From assembly GCA_965200355.1 (NCBI GenBank), contig OZ241351.1, positions 558,001 to 622,000 of the forward strand: a DNA stretch of 64,000 nucleotides. Reading direction: 5' to 3'. Under the pieces are notes generated by a model. It was not told where the DNA came from. It saw nothing but the letters and a program-made list of their open reading frames with translations, and searched no databases. This stretch comes from Bin18 sp965200355 (GTDB lineage Bacteria; Desulfobacterota; Binatia; Bin18). The number at the start of each line of letters is the position of its first letter. Within the stretch, counting starts at the first letter, position 1. A program made the position numbers and the translations under genes. This document shows positions 37,198 through 46,213 of this stretch, piece by piece.

Positions 37198-40140
37198 TTA
37201 GCGCGGCTCCGTCCTGCGGCGAACTTTTTTGAGATAGGTAATCGCCGGTCGGGTATTCAACGACTCGAAGACGGTATACCCGCGTGGGTCGGACGAGTGC
37301 TGGGACACGCGGCTGGTGGGGTCTTGCAGATTGCCAAATGTCAGGGCCTGGGTCGGACAGGTCTGGACACAGGCCGGCGTGACCTCGCCGTCACCCACCG
37401 GACGGTCTTCGTCTTTGGCCCGGTCCTTGCCGGCCTGAATGCGCTGGACGCAAAAGGTACATTTCTCCATGACCCCAGGTTCACGTATCGTGACATCCGG
37501 GTTGAGCTGCAAATTGAGCGGGGCCGGCCAGTCCGCCTCGTGCCAATTAAAACGCCGCACCTTATAGGAACAGTTATTGGCGCAATAGCGCGTGCCGACA
37601 CACCGGTTATAGATCTGCGCGTTGAGTCCCTCCGGGCTGTGATAGGTAGCATACACTGGACAGACCGGCTCGCAGGGCGCATTGCCACAATGCTGACACA
37701 GCATCGGCGCAAAGCGGACTTCGGGCGCGTCGGCTTCGGCCGGCGGCTCCTCGAAATAGCGCTCAATCCGCAGCCAGGACATTTCCCGGCCCTGGGCCAC
37801 CATCCGCTCGCCCACCACCGGGATATTATTTTCCGCATAGCAGGCCGTGACGCAGGCCCCGCAGCCGATGCAGGCCGACAGGTCAATACTCATGCCCCAG
37901 CGATACTCGGCATACGCTACCTTCGGGTACATATCGCGGGCAGGGTGCTCGGCGTGGTCCGCAGGGTGATGTTCGTCGGGCTGGCCGGCCGTCACCGCCT
38001 GGGCAATGCCGCGACCGAGCTGCTGGCGGCTGCCGTCCGTTGTGGTCAGCGGCGCTCGTTTGCCGGTGCGAGCGATTCGGACGGTGGTCGATAACCAGGG
38101 GAAGCCGCCCGAGGCGGTTTCGGGCTGGGCCGACAGCAAATGGACCGGGTTGGAGCCGCGTCCCTGGGCGTAGCGCCCATAAGCGCTATGGCCCAGGCCA
38201 ATCGGCATGGCGACTGCATCGCGCCGGAGCCCGGCATAGCAATAGGCGCTCGCCTCAATAGTCCCATGCGGGGAGGTAATCGTCAGCAGGTCGCCCTCCG
38301 CAATTCCCAGGCGTGCGGCAGTCTCGGGGTGAATTTCGAGCCAGGAATTCCAGACTGCCCGCGTGATGGGGTCGGGCAGCTCTTGCAGCCAGGGCTTGTT
38401 CGCGCCGCGGCCGTCGTAATAGCGTGACGAAGGGTAGGCAATGAACGTCAGAGGGTCTTCACCCGCGCGGTCAAAAGTCGGCTCGGAAAAGCGGGTCTCA
38501 CATACAGCCGGGGAGAGCTGAACCGGGACCTGTTGCCTGGGCTGCCAGACCCCGCCCTGTTGCCGGGCATGACGCCAGAAGGTGTCAAAGTCGCCCGACT
38601 CGCCACTCGCGTCGTGCCGCTCCTGCCAGGACGCTTGCAGATACTCGAAGAAATTTTTCCACGGCAGAGATTCCGAGAACGCCTCCTCAACCTGCGGAGC
38701 GACCGACAATAAGGTATCGCCCAGCGCTTGGGTCTCAAACACGGGCTGCATGACCGGCTGCATCAGACCAGACACACCAGCCTGGGGAGAAGAGTCTCCC
38801 CAGCTTTCCAGGGGCGTATGATCGGGTAACACCAAGTCTGCCTGTTCGGTTGTTTCGTCTGGGAAAGAGGAAAAGCTGACCACAAACGGCACCTGGGTCA
38901 GCGCTTCGGCCAGGCCCACAGACGGGGGCAGGCTAAAGACAGGATTGGTGTTGGCCAGAAAAAGGAGGGGTATGGCTCCGCGCTGCATCTCGTCAATCAG
39001 CGAGAGCAGGGCCGCATACGAGCTGACCTGCGTCCGCTCTTGGGGCTCATAAAAACGAACGGTCTGGCCGATATTGCCGGCGAGATAGTTCAGCAGATTG
39101 ACCGCAATCAGGCTGGCCGTCTCCTGCCGGGAACTGGCGGCAATGCCACCCCCGAGGGCCAAGCTCGGCCCGCTGACAAATTCCTGGGCCAGTCGTTTGA
39201 GCGTCTCGACCGGCACCTCGGTCGCCGAAGCGACCCATTCCGGTGAATAGGGCTGAAGCAGGTGGCTGAGCGGCGCCTTTTCGTCAGCCGGCACTGCGCT
39301 GTTTGGGAGAATCAGATGGGCCAGCCCCAGCGCCAAAAAGGCTTCCCCCCCCGGCTTGAGTGCAATCCATTCGTCCGCATTCGCTCCGGTCAGCGACATA
39401 CGGGATTCGACTTGGACGAATTTCCCCGCCGCCGTTGCCCTCCGCATCTGGCTGAATGCCTGGGCGTGGTGGGTCGGCGAGTGCCAGGTTTCCAGAAAAT
39501 CAGTCCCCAGACTAAGGAGCAAGTGGGCTTGGGCCAGATCATAGGTGGGAATCGAGGCTTGCTGAAAGCAGACGTGGTTGGCCTGTCTCAGCGCCTCGAA
39601 ACCAAACGGCTCATAGGTCATCAGACGGCTCGAACCCAGGCCCTCAAGCCACTGCGCCGCCAAGCGATACACACTGTCCGGGAGCTGGCCGGCGAGAAAT
39701 GTGAGGGTATCCGCTTGGCCCTCGGCCCGGATTTTTTGCAGGCGTTCGACCAGCCTGGCCTCGGCCTCCGGCCACGACACCGGGACGAGGGCTCCCGCCG
39801 CATTGCGAGACAGCGGCTGGCGGATACGATCTGGATTATACAGCCCCTGCAAGGAGGCCTGGCCGCGTGCGCATACGGCACCGCGATTAATGGGGTGGGA
39901 CGGATTGCCCTCGACTTTGACGGCTCGCCCTTCCCTGGTCCGCACGACCAGGCCACAGCCGGCCGAGCACTCCTGGCAGACCGTGGCATAGTTGGTGGCC
40001 ACCCCTGGCGTGACCTCCTCGGGCTGAATCACGTAGGGAATCAGGGTTTCCACCGGCTTTGAGGCACAACCAACGACGGGCGCGGCGGCACTGGCCCCAA
40101 GCAGTTTCAAAAAATTTCTTCGGTCGAGTCCGTTTGCCAT
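37198..40140 (-). CDS. actB: Alternative complex III iron-sulfur subunit ActB
   Basis: A 980-residue periplasm-facing subunit. It starts with a Tat-like motif (LDRRNFLKLLGAS). Residues ~50-720 resemble a molybdopterin oxidoreductase but as in other ActB proteins no Mo cofactor is expected. The C-terminal ~230 residues carry ferredoxin-type clusters: CIGCGACVTACYAENNIP, CQHCGNAPCEPVCPV, CVGTRYCANNCSYK, CTFCVQRIQAGKDRA and CVQTCPTQAL, giving three [4Fe-4S] and one [3Fe-4S]. The ATG at 40140 lies 16 bases after actA. Expected length. Confidence 0.93.
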   Translation of the reverse strand: MANGLDRRNFLKLLGASAAAPVVGCASKPVETLIPYVIQPEEVTPGVATNYATVCQECSAGCGLVVRTREGRAVKVEGNPSHPINRGAVCARGQASLQGLYNPDRIRQPLSRNAAGALVPVSWPEAEARLVERLQKIRAEGQADTLTFLAGQLPDSVYRLAAQWLEGLGSSRLMTYEPFGFEALRQANHVCFQQASIPTYDLAQAHLLLSLGTDFLETWHSPTHHAQAFSQMRRATAAGKFVQVESRMSLTGANADEWIALKPGGEAFLALGLAHLILPNSAVPADEKAPLSHLLQPYSPEWVASATEVPVETLKRLAQEFVSGPSLALGGGIAASSRQETASLIAVNLLNYLAGNIGQTVRFYEPQERTQVSSYAALLSLIDEMQRGAIPLLFLANTNPVFSLPPSVGLAEALTQVPFVVSFSSFPDETTEQADLVLPDHTPLESWGDSSPQAGVSGLMQPVMQPVFETQALGDTLLSVAPQVEEAFSESLPWKNFFEYLQASWQERHDASGESGDFDTFWRHARQQGGVWQPRQQVPVQLSPAVCETRFSEPTFDRAGEDPLTFIAYPSSRYYDGRGANKPWLQELPDPITRAVWNSWLEIHPETAARLGIAEGDLLTITSPHGTIEASAYCYAGLRRDAVAMPIGLGHSAYGRYAQGRGSNPVHLLSAQPETASGGFPWLSTTVRIARTGKRAPLTTTDGSRQQLGRGIAQAVTAGQPDEHHPADHAEHPARDMYPKVAYAEYRWGMSIDLSACIGCGACVTACYAENNIPVVGERMVAQGREMSWLRIERYFEEPPAEADAPEVRFAPMLCQHCGNAPCEPVCPVYATYHSPEGLNAQIYNRCVGTRYCANNCSYKVRRFNWHEADWPAPLNLQLNPDVTIREPGVMEKCTFCVQRIQAGKDRAKDEDRPVGDGEVTPACVQTCPTQALTFGNLQDPTSRVSQHSSDPRGYTVFESLNTRPAITYLKKVRRRTEPR

Positions 40141-40156
40141 GCTCAGTTCTTCCGCC

Positions 40157-40747
40157 TCAATAGTGACACACCAGGCAGTCCTTGCTCGCTTGATGGGCCT
40201 CATGGCAAGTCACGCACCAGCCCATCTTGAGCGAAGACACCTGTTCGACCCGCTGCATCTGTTGCACTTCACCATGACAGGACTGACAGGCGACGCCCGC
40301 GCGAACGTGGCGTTTATGGTTGAAGCGGGTGAAAGCCGGCAGGGCGTGCACGCGAATCCACGGAATCGGCGCCTGGTTTTTCCAATAGGTCTGGATTTTT
40401 TTGATTTCGAGATTTTGGGTGGGCCTGGCATGACAGCCCATACAGGTCTGGACTGGCGGGACGTGGGCGACTGGCGAGACGCGCGCCGCACTGTGGCAGT
40501 ACAGACAGTCCAGACCATATTCGCCGGCGTGCAGGGCGTGACTGAAGGCAATCGGCTGTCTGGGGGCATGGCCCCAGCCCGTCAGCCCCAAATCGAGCAG
40601 TTTGTAATCCCACCACGCGGCTTTGCCGGCCTGCCACACCCGCCCGCTGACATCGGGTCGATAGTGCACCGCTGACAGGACAGCGAGGACTGCCACAACA
40701 AGCAGGCTGGTCCGAAAAAGAGGGGAAAAATGTCCAGGAACCCGCAT
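40157..40747 (-). CDS. actA: Alternative complex III pentahaem cytochrome c subunit ActA
   Basis: A 196-residue protein with an N-terminal membrane anchor (TSLLVVAVLAVLSAVHY) and five haem c motifs: CLYCH, CMGCH, CQSCH, CVTCH and CLVCH. These carry electrons from the ActB clusters to periplasmic acceptors. It is the first gene of the act operon and is divergent from xoxF, with 185 bases between the two starts. Confidence 0.95.
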   Translation of the reverse strand: MRVPGHFSPLFRTSLLVVAVLAVLSAVHYRPDVSGRVWQAGKAAWWDYKLLDLGLTGWGHAPRQPIAFSHALHAGEYGLDCLYCHSAARVSPVAHVPPVQTCMGCHARPTQNLEIKKIQTYWKNQAPIPWIRVHALPAFTRFNHKRHVRAGVACQSCHGEVQQMQRVEQVSSLKMGWCVTCHEAHQASKDCLVCHY

Positions 40748-40932
40748 AGCGCCTTCTCTCGTGGCGTGCTTTCACACGGCGGTTCCCTATAGCCCATCTT
40801 GCGCTCTTCAGCCAGCCCAGGCCCGGTATGGCTCTGACCGCCTTCCTTGACCAGCCACGGAAAAGCAAGTATTTTTCGACCGCACTCCACCGAGGTTTTC
40901 CGTGGAATTTGGCACGTAAAGGGGGGAAGAAT

Positions 40933-42738
40933 ATGCGAAACTCCTGGCGGCAAATCCTGCTCCTGAGCGCCTCTTGTCTGACGATATTATGTGTCCCGCC
41001 TCCTGCCCAAGCGGTCGGCGGGCGCGCGGAGGCTCCGCCTGAATCCGTCAAAAATACGCCCGCGGCGACACCCGCCGCCAAACCCGTTGCCGCCAGCCCA
41101 GCCCCGAACGGTGACCTCGCCGGCTATACTTTTGAATCCATTACTCAGGACCATCTGCTCCAGGGGACGGACGACCCGAACTATTGGCTGATGTACGGCG
41201 GCAATTATGCCGGCTGGCGCTTCAGCCCACTCACGGCCATTAACCGGGAGAATGTCAAAACCCTGAAGGCGGCCTGGATGTTCCAGACCGGCATCCCGGC
41301 CCAAATGCAAGCCTCGCCGATTGTGGCCGACGGGATTATCTATCTGACCGCGGCCTACAACCACCTGTTTGCCCTGGATGCGGTCACGGGCGAATTACTG
41401 TGGCGCTATGAGCACGAACTCCCGGACGATATGCGGGTGTGCTGCGGACCGTCAAATAAAGGGCCGGCCATTGCTGGAGAGCTGATCTTTATGGCTACGC
41501 TGGATGCCCACGTGGTGGCCCTGAATCGCAAAACCGGGGCCGTTGTCTGGAACACCGAGATGGACCGCCATAGCGACGGGTTCAGCGCGACCGTGGCCCC
41601 CCTGGTTGTCCGAGACAATCTGATTGTCGGCATTGCCGGGGGTGAATACGGTATCCGCGGCTATATCGATTCCTATGATATTCACACCGGCGAACGGAAG
41701 TGGCGGCGCTACACCATCCCGGAAGGCGGTGAGCCGGGCTCTGAGACCTGGGCCGGCGACTCCTGGAAACACGGGGGCGCTCCAACCTGGGTCACGGGCT
41801 CCTACGACCCGGATGCGGATTTGCTGTATTGGGCGACGGGCAATACCGCCCCGGACTGGAACGGCGATGTCCGCAAAGGCGACAATCTCTACGCGGATTC
41901 CGTGCTGGCCCTTGACCCCGAGACCGGGGAGATCAAATGGTATTTCCAATTCACCCCGCATGATATCTGGGACTATGATGGCAATACCGACCTGTTCCTG
42001 GTTGATGTCGAACGGAGTGGCGAGACCATCAAAGCCTTGGCTCAGCCCAACCGAAACGGCTACGTCTACGTCCTGGACCGTATCTCAGGCAAATACCTGC
42101 ACGGTACCCAATATGTCGATGAACTGAATTGGTCGAAGGGGTTGGATGAAGCTGGGCGGCCGATTGTTGACCCGCAGTTCGTGCCCACCACCGAAGGCAA
42201 AGAATTTATCTGTCCCGGTTCTGTTGGCGGAAAAAACGGCTCCTACACCGCGGCCTATAGCCCGCTGACCAAGCTGATGTATGTACCGGTGGTGGAGAGC
42301 TGCTGGCAGATGAAGAAGGCCACCTCCATCTTTATCAAGGGCATCCCGTTCTGGGGCGGCGGACCGGGCAAAACCCAGGGTGATGACGGCTCATCCTACG
42401 GGCATTTGTCGGCCATAGACCCGTCCACCGGCGAGATCAAATGGCGCTATCAAGATGAATATCCCATGATGGGCGGGGTCCTGGCAACCGCTGGGGGGCT
42501 GGTGTTCTCTGGCAATCTCGAAGGCTTGGCCCTGGCCTTTGATGCCGCCACCGGCGAGCTATTGTGGCAATTCCAGACTGGCTCAGCCATGCGTGCGCAG
42601 CCCATTACCTATCAGGCCGGAGGACGACAGTATGTGGCCATCCCCAGCGGCGGCGGCGGCTTGGCTGTCACCCTGGCTGGCGAGCCACCGCTGACGAGTA
42701 AAGGCAGCGCGCTGCTCGTATTTGCCCTGCCAGAATAA
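40933..42738 (+). CDS. xoxF: PQQ-dependent alcohol dehydrogenase, lanthanide (XoxF) type
   Basis: A 601-residue periplasmic quinoprotein oxidising methanol or another alcohol and passing electrons to cytochrome XoxG. It has a signal peptide (QILLLSASCLTILCVPPPAQ), eight-bladed propeller repeats (GEIKW-type tryptophan dockings) and the vicinal Cys170-Cys171. The catalytic region reads TPHDIWDYDGN: Asp347 aligns with the catalytic base, and Asp349, two residues on, is the extra metal ligand that marks lanthanide-dependent enzymes (Ala or Thr in Ca2+ enzymes). The ATG at 40933 has a purine-rich ribosome site. XoxJ and XoxG genes follow. The substrate within the family is not fixed by sequence. 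Confidence 0.88.
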   Translation: MRNSWRQILLLSASCLTILCVPPPAQAVGGRAEAPPESVKNTPAATPAAKPVAASPAPNGDLAGYTFESITQDHLLQGTDDPNYWLMYGGNYAGWRFSPLTAINRENVKTLKAAWMFQTGIPAQMQASPIVADGIIYLTAAYNHLFALDAVTGELLWRYEHELPDDMRVCCGPSNKGPAIAGELIFMATLDAHVVALNRKTGAVVWNTEMDRHSDGFSATVAPLVVRDNLIVGIAGGEYGIRGYIDSYDIHTGERKWRRYTIPEGGEPGSETWAGDSWKHGGAPTWVTGSYDPDADLLYWATGNTAPDWNGDVRKGDNLYADSVLALDPETGEIKWYFQFTPHDIWDYDGNTDLFLVDVERSGETIKALAQPNRNGYVYVLDRISGKYLHGTQYVDELNWSKGLDEAGRPIVDPQFVPTTEGKEFICPGSVGGKNGSYTAAYSPLTKLMYVPVVESCWQMKKATSIFIKGIPFWGGGPGKTQGDDGSSYGHLSAIDPSTGEIKWRYQDEYPMMGGVLATAGGLVFSGNLEGLALAFDAATGELLWQFQTGSAMRAQPITYQAGGRQYVAIPSGGGGLAVTLAGEPPLTSKGSALLVFALPE

Positions 42739-42756
42739 CCCCCGGAGAAGGCGAGC

Positions 42757-43662
42757 ATGAGCGTGTTGTATCGTGTGCCGGCTGGCTCCCCGCTCCCGAC
42801 TGGAGCGACGGCGGGCAGGAAATTAGGGAGCATCGCTCTTGTTCCGGTGCTGAGCTGGCTCTTGTGTCTGCTCTTGTCCACGCCACTCTTCGCAGCAGAC
42901 GGAGCCCAACTCCGGGTCTGCTTTCTGGAGAAGAACCTCCCCTTTTCTTCTCAGCAGGACGAGCGGGGGTTTGACGTCGATGTCGCGCGCGCGCTTGCCA
43001 GGACAATGGAGCGGACGCTGGTCCCGGTCTGGGTCGGGCATAACGAGCGGATTACCGAGGTTGAGGAGAGTGACTTTCCGCTGCGGCGGCTATCACGCAA
43101 CGCCTGCGATGCCATTCTGAGCGTACCCGGCCAGGACGCTGTACGCGAGGCCGGCAATGTGAGCGTTGGCCGGGCCTATTATGGGGCGGCCTTCGAGCTT
43201 GTGGGTCGTGCCGGGCAGACGCCGGCCTCTCTGCACGACATTGAGCAGCAAGTGGTTGCGGTCCAGGCCCAGACGATTGCCAGTTTTATTCTGGAGTCGC
43301 TCAACATTTCAATGCAGACGTTTTTCTCAACCGAAGAGTCCCTGGCCGCGGTGGAAACCGGAGACGCAGCGCTGGCCTTTGTCTGGGGTCCGACCGCCGG
43401 CTGGTATGTCAAGCAGACCCCCGGGACGAAGCTGAGGTTTGCCACGGCCACGCCGCTGTCAGTGGCGCGTTGGAACGAACATGCTGCAACGCGCACCGAA
43501 GACGCAGCGCTCCGCACGGCCATAGACGCAGCCCTGACAACGCTGAGAAAGAATGGAGCCCTCAAGACCATAGCGCAGCAGTATGGTGTCCCGCTGCATC
43601 CCCCTTTTGAGAAAACCTATGATGTTATGGAGATGTTTCGGCTCTCCCGAGGAAAAGAGTAA
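42757..43662 (+). CDS. xoxJ: XoxJ-like periplasmic solute-binding-fold protein
   Basis: A 301-residue periplasmic protein of the type-3 solute-binding fold (LRVCFLEKNLPFSSQQDERG, FDVDVARALARTME, LAFVWGPTAGWYV). It has an N-terminal signal helix (LVPVLSWLLCLLLSTPLFAA) after a long n-region. XoxJ/MoxJ proteins of this fold are needed for maturation of the quinoprotein. Location 18 bases after xoxF and before the cytochrome gene is the diagnostic point; the fold alone would allow an amino-acid binding protein. Confidence 0.85.
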   Translation: MSVLYRVPAGSPLPTGATAGRKLGSIALVPVLSWLLCLLLSTPLFAADGAQLRVCFLEKNLPFSSQQDERGFDVDVARALARTMERTLVPVWVGHNERITEVEESDFPLRRLSRNACDAILSVPGQDAVREAGNVSVGRAYYGAAFELVGRAGQTPASLHDIEQQVVAVQAQTIASFILESLNISMQTFFSTEESLAAVETGDAALAFVWGPTAGWYVKQTPGTKLRFATATPLSVARWNEHAATRTEDAALRTAIDAALTTLRKNGALKTIAQQYGVPLHPPFEKTYDVMEMFRLSRGKE

Positions 43663-43732
43663 ACGCGCCCAGCCGGACTGGGGCGCTGGGCAGGGCCTGG
43701 GGGCTCTTGGCCGCGTAGAAATGAGGAGGTCT

Positions 43733-44167
43733 ATGAGACGTGTGTTTGGTGTGTTGGTGGTCGGTCTGCTGATGCTGCTCCCGACGCAGGGCTTGGCTGA
43801 TGAGGCGATGAAAAACCCTGTTGCCGGTGACGCCGCGGCGATTGCTGAAGGGGAACTGCTCTTTCAGGCCGTGTGTTCGGGCTACTGCCATGTGAAAGCG
43901 GAGGCCGACCGGGATGGCAAGTGCCCCAATCTCTTTGACTGCGATTGGGTCAACGGTTCGGGGACGGATGCAGAAATGTTCAAGGTCGTTGCCGAAGGGG
44001 TCCCCAAGACCGAGATGGTCGGTTTTGCCGGGCAACTGCCTGACGACATGATCTGGCAGATTTTGGCGTATGTGCGGGCCGCCTCAAAGTGTGAATCGGG
44101 TGCAGCAGCAGCCGAGGGCGGCACGTCGGATGCAGAAACGTCGGCAGCGATGCCGGCCCATCAGTAA
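43733..44167 (+). CDS. xoxG: XoxG-like c-type cytochrome, four-Cys type with CX3CH haem motif
   Basis: A 144-residue periplasmic cytochrome c, predicted electron acceptor of XoxF. It has a signal peptide (RRVFGVLVVGLLMLLPTQGL). The haem motif is CSGYCH (Cys48, Cys52, His53), with three residues between the cysteines instead of two. A second pair in CPNLFDC (Cys64, Cys70) matches the four-Cys cytochromes of methanol metabolism. Met95 is a candidate axial ligand. The start ATG is preceded by GAGGAGG. It follows xoxJ by 70 bases. The C-terminus is Ala/Ser-rich. Confidence 0.85.
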   Translation: MRRVFGVLVVGLLMLLPTQGLADEAMKNPVAGDAAAIAEGELLFQAVCSGYCHVKAEADRDGKCPNLFDCDWVNGSGTDAEMFKVVAEGVPKTEMVGFAGQLPDDMIWQILAYVRAASKCESGAAAAEGGTSDAETSAAMPAHQ

Positions 44168-44176
44168 GGAGCTGCT

Positions 44177-45142
44177 ATGCAATCTCGTTGCGGTGTTGTT
44201 GGTGTCTATGCGTCTGTGCTCTTGTGGTGTGTGGCCTTTGCCGTTCCGGCCTCTGCCCAACCGTTCGCCTATGTCACGCACGAGGAATCGAATGATGTGT
44301 GGGTGATTGACACCCAAACGGACGAGGTCGTCGCCAAAATACCGGTCGGCGAACGCCCGCGCGGAGTGCTGGTCTCGGCTGACGGCTCGCGGGTATATGC
44401 CGCCAACGGCAACTCCAATGACATTTCGGTCATTGACGCGGCCACCAATACGGTTGTGGAGACCTTTCCGGTCGGCATTGATCCCGAGGGCATTGACCTC
44501 AGTAACGACGAAAAATTGCTGTTTGTCGTGAATGAGAACGAAGGCGTGATGCGGGTCGTCAACCTGGCAAGTAAGGAGATTGTTGCCACGATTCAGGCCG
44601 GCATAGAGCCGGAGACGGTGGTGCTCTCGCCCAATGGCAAGCTGGCCTTTGTACCGAATGAGACCTCGCACGATGTGACGGTCGTTGACACCCAGACCTA
44701 TAAAGTCCTGAGCTCGATCAAGGTGGGCGAGAACCCGCGTGGCGTGGCCTTTATGCCAGACGGGAAAACCGCCTATGTGAGTAATGAGCGGACGCATACC
44801 GTCTCGGTGATTGATACCGAAAAACTGGCCGTGACCGAGACGCTCAGCATGGGTGAACGCCCGGTCGGTATCTCGGTACTGCCCGATGGCTCAAAGGTCT
44901 ATGTCGTCCACGGCCGGGCCAACGATGTGCGCGTGATTGACCCGGCCACCAATACGGTGACCAAGACCATCGCTCTGGGAGGCAAACGGTGCTGGTGGTC
45001 GGCCCTGACCCCGGACGGGAAAAAACTCTACGCCACGATGGGCCGGTCCGACGGCCTGGCGGTGATCGATACCACCACTGATACGCTACTCAAGACGATT
45101 GCGGTCGGGAAGATTCCCTGGGGTGTGGCGGTCGGACCCTAG
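44177..45142 (+). CDS. YVTN beta-propeller protein of PQQ-linked catabolism
   Basis: A 321-residue periplasmic protein with a signal peptide (ASVLLWCVAFAVPASAQP) and seven ~42-residue YVTN-type repeats. Each repeat follows the pattern 'V-x-V-I-D-T-x-T-x-x-V-x-x-I-x-V-G-x-x-P-x-G-V', e.g. WVIDTQTDEVVAKIPVGERP. It resembles a beta-propeller family found beside PQQ-dependent dehydrogenases. It starts nine bases after xoxG and completes the operon. Its role (chaperone, electron-transfer or metallophore factor) is unknown. Confidence 0.85.
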   Translation: MQSRCGVVGVYASVLLWCVAFAVPASAQPFAYVTHEESNDVWVIDTQTDEVVAKIPVGERPRGVLVSADGSRVYAANGNSNDISVIDAATNTVVETFPVGIDPEGIDLSNDEKLLFVVNENEGVMRVVNLASKEIVATIQAGIEPETVVLSPNGKLAFVPNETSHDVTVVDTQTYKVLSSIKVGENPRGVAFMPDGKTAYVSNERTHTVSVIDTEKLAVTETLSMGERPVGISVLPDGSKVYVVHGRANDVRVIDPATNTVTKTIALGGKRCWWSALTPDGKKLYATMGRSDGLAVIDTTTDTLLKTIAVGKIPWGVAVGP

Positions 45143-45149
45143 CGTTTGC

Positions 45150-45899
45150 TCAGAAGCGCCAAACTAGGAGAAACTGGGGGAGGCTTTCGTCGTTCTTGGT
45201 GCCCAGCTTATGGTGCCAGAACTGGTATTCCATGCCGAGAAGAAGCCGATTGGCCTCTTCTCGCAGCAACTTACCCAGGTCCAGGCGGAACTGTGGCTGG
45301 GTCAGGAACCAGCTTTTGACCCGGCCGCCGAACTCGTTGGTCCGGCAGTGGATATACTCGACATAGCCCTCGACCGAGAAATCCAGCCCGGCGAGGCTGA
45401 ACGGATAGGCCCAGGCGAGGTTGAACATAAAGCTGTCCGTCTCCTTGGGTGCACCCCCACGCGAAACGCCGCGGCTGGCGTCGATATAAGCGGTTAGGTC
45501 GGTATCCAGAAAGGCGAAGCCGGGCAGGTCCCAAGACGCGCGCAGGCCGGGCAGGACTTTGATGACCTTGGCGTCCACGCTGACGTTCAGGCCGAGCAAT
45601 AGTGAGAAATCCTTGATCGGTCCAAGCTCGATATCGCGCTTGGTGAGCCTGCTCAGGCTCGGAAACCACTCGAAGTACAGGTCGGTGTCATTAAAGCCGT
45701 CGTGTTCGACGTCTTCGATGAAGTCGGCAAAGAAAAAGCTCTCCCCGTATTTCCAGCCCAGGGCGTTCTGCACGGTCAGGATAAAGGTATCCTGGTTCGT
45801 GCCCGAGAACGGGTTCTCAATATGTCCGTACTGAAAATGTAGCTCCGTCGTGCTCCACTCAAGCAGGGCCGCGGCCGGCGAGGCCGTCAGCAAAAGCAC
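45150..45899 (-). CDS. Tsx-like outer-membrane channel protein
   Basis: A 249-residue beta-barrel related to the nucleoside channel Tsx: WSTTELHFQYGHIENPFSG, GWKYGESFFFADFIEDVEHD, GFNDTDLYFEWFPSLS, and a C-terminal Phe (LVWRF). The nominal start is a GTG at 45899, giving a very short signal peptide (VLLLTASPAAA). An ATG at 45919 in another frame would add MSR if one base were inserted near 45911, giving a proper signal peptide (MSR-ASALVLLLTASPAAA). The start is therefore uncertain and a one-base loss is possible. Confidence 0.75.
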   Translation of the reverse strand: MLLLTASPAAALLEWSTTELHFQYGHIENPFSGTNQDTFILTVQNALGWKYGESFFFADFIEDVEHDGFNDTDLYFEWFPSLSRLTKRDIELGPIKDFSLLLGLNVSVDAKVIKVLPGLRASWDLPGFAFLDTDLTAYIDASRGVSRGGAPKETDSFMFNLAWAYPFSLAGLDFSVEGYVEYIHCRTNEFGGRVKSWFLTQPQFRLDLGKLLREEANRLLLGMEYQFWHHKLGTKNDESLPQFLLVWRF

Positions 45900-46000
45900 G
45901 AGGGCTGAAGCCTACTCATGATGATCGGGGGAGAGCAATATGAGTAGCAGGGTTCGGCTCATTTCCCCCTCTTCATCGGATGGCAGGTGGGGGATCTCGG

Positions 46001-46167
46001 CTATCTGCCGGCAGGAATAAATTGGAGAACCACAGCGGCGATATATTCTCGGCTAGCGGTCTGAATGTTCTCTCTGGCCTCCGCTTTCAGTTGCGTCTTG
46101 CCGGGAGACCAGGGCAGGACATACTATAGCCTTCTTCAGACTGGTAGCGAGCAATCTTGGCGCGCAT
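46001..46167 (-). pseudogene. Broken HicB-like antitoxin
   Basis: A small gene remnant in an otherwise empty 290-base stretch. The ATG at 46167 has GGGGAGG eight bases upstream. The first frame reads MRAKIARYQSEEGYSMSCPG-LPA, the HicB N-terminal pattern, and then stops. Another frame continues with SPGKTQLKAEARENIQTASR followed by EYIAAVV, the HicB middle. A shift near 46080 has broken the gene. No HicA gene is adjacent. The remaining bases between this remnant and the Tsx gene hold nothing recognisable. Confidence 0.7.
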
Positions 46168-46213
46168 TGCGTTTGCCTCCCCTGGCAGAATACCACCAGG
46201 AGAGGTTTTGGGT

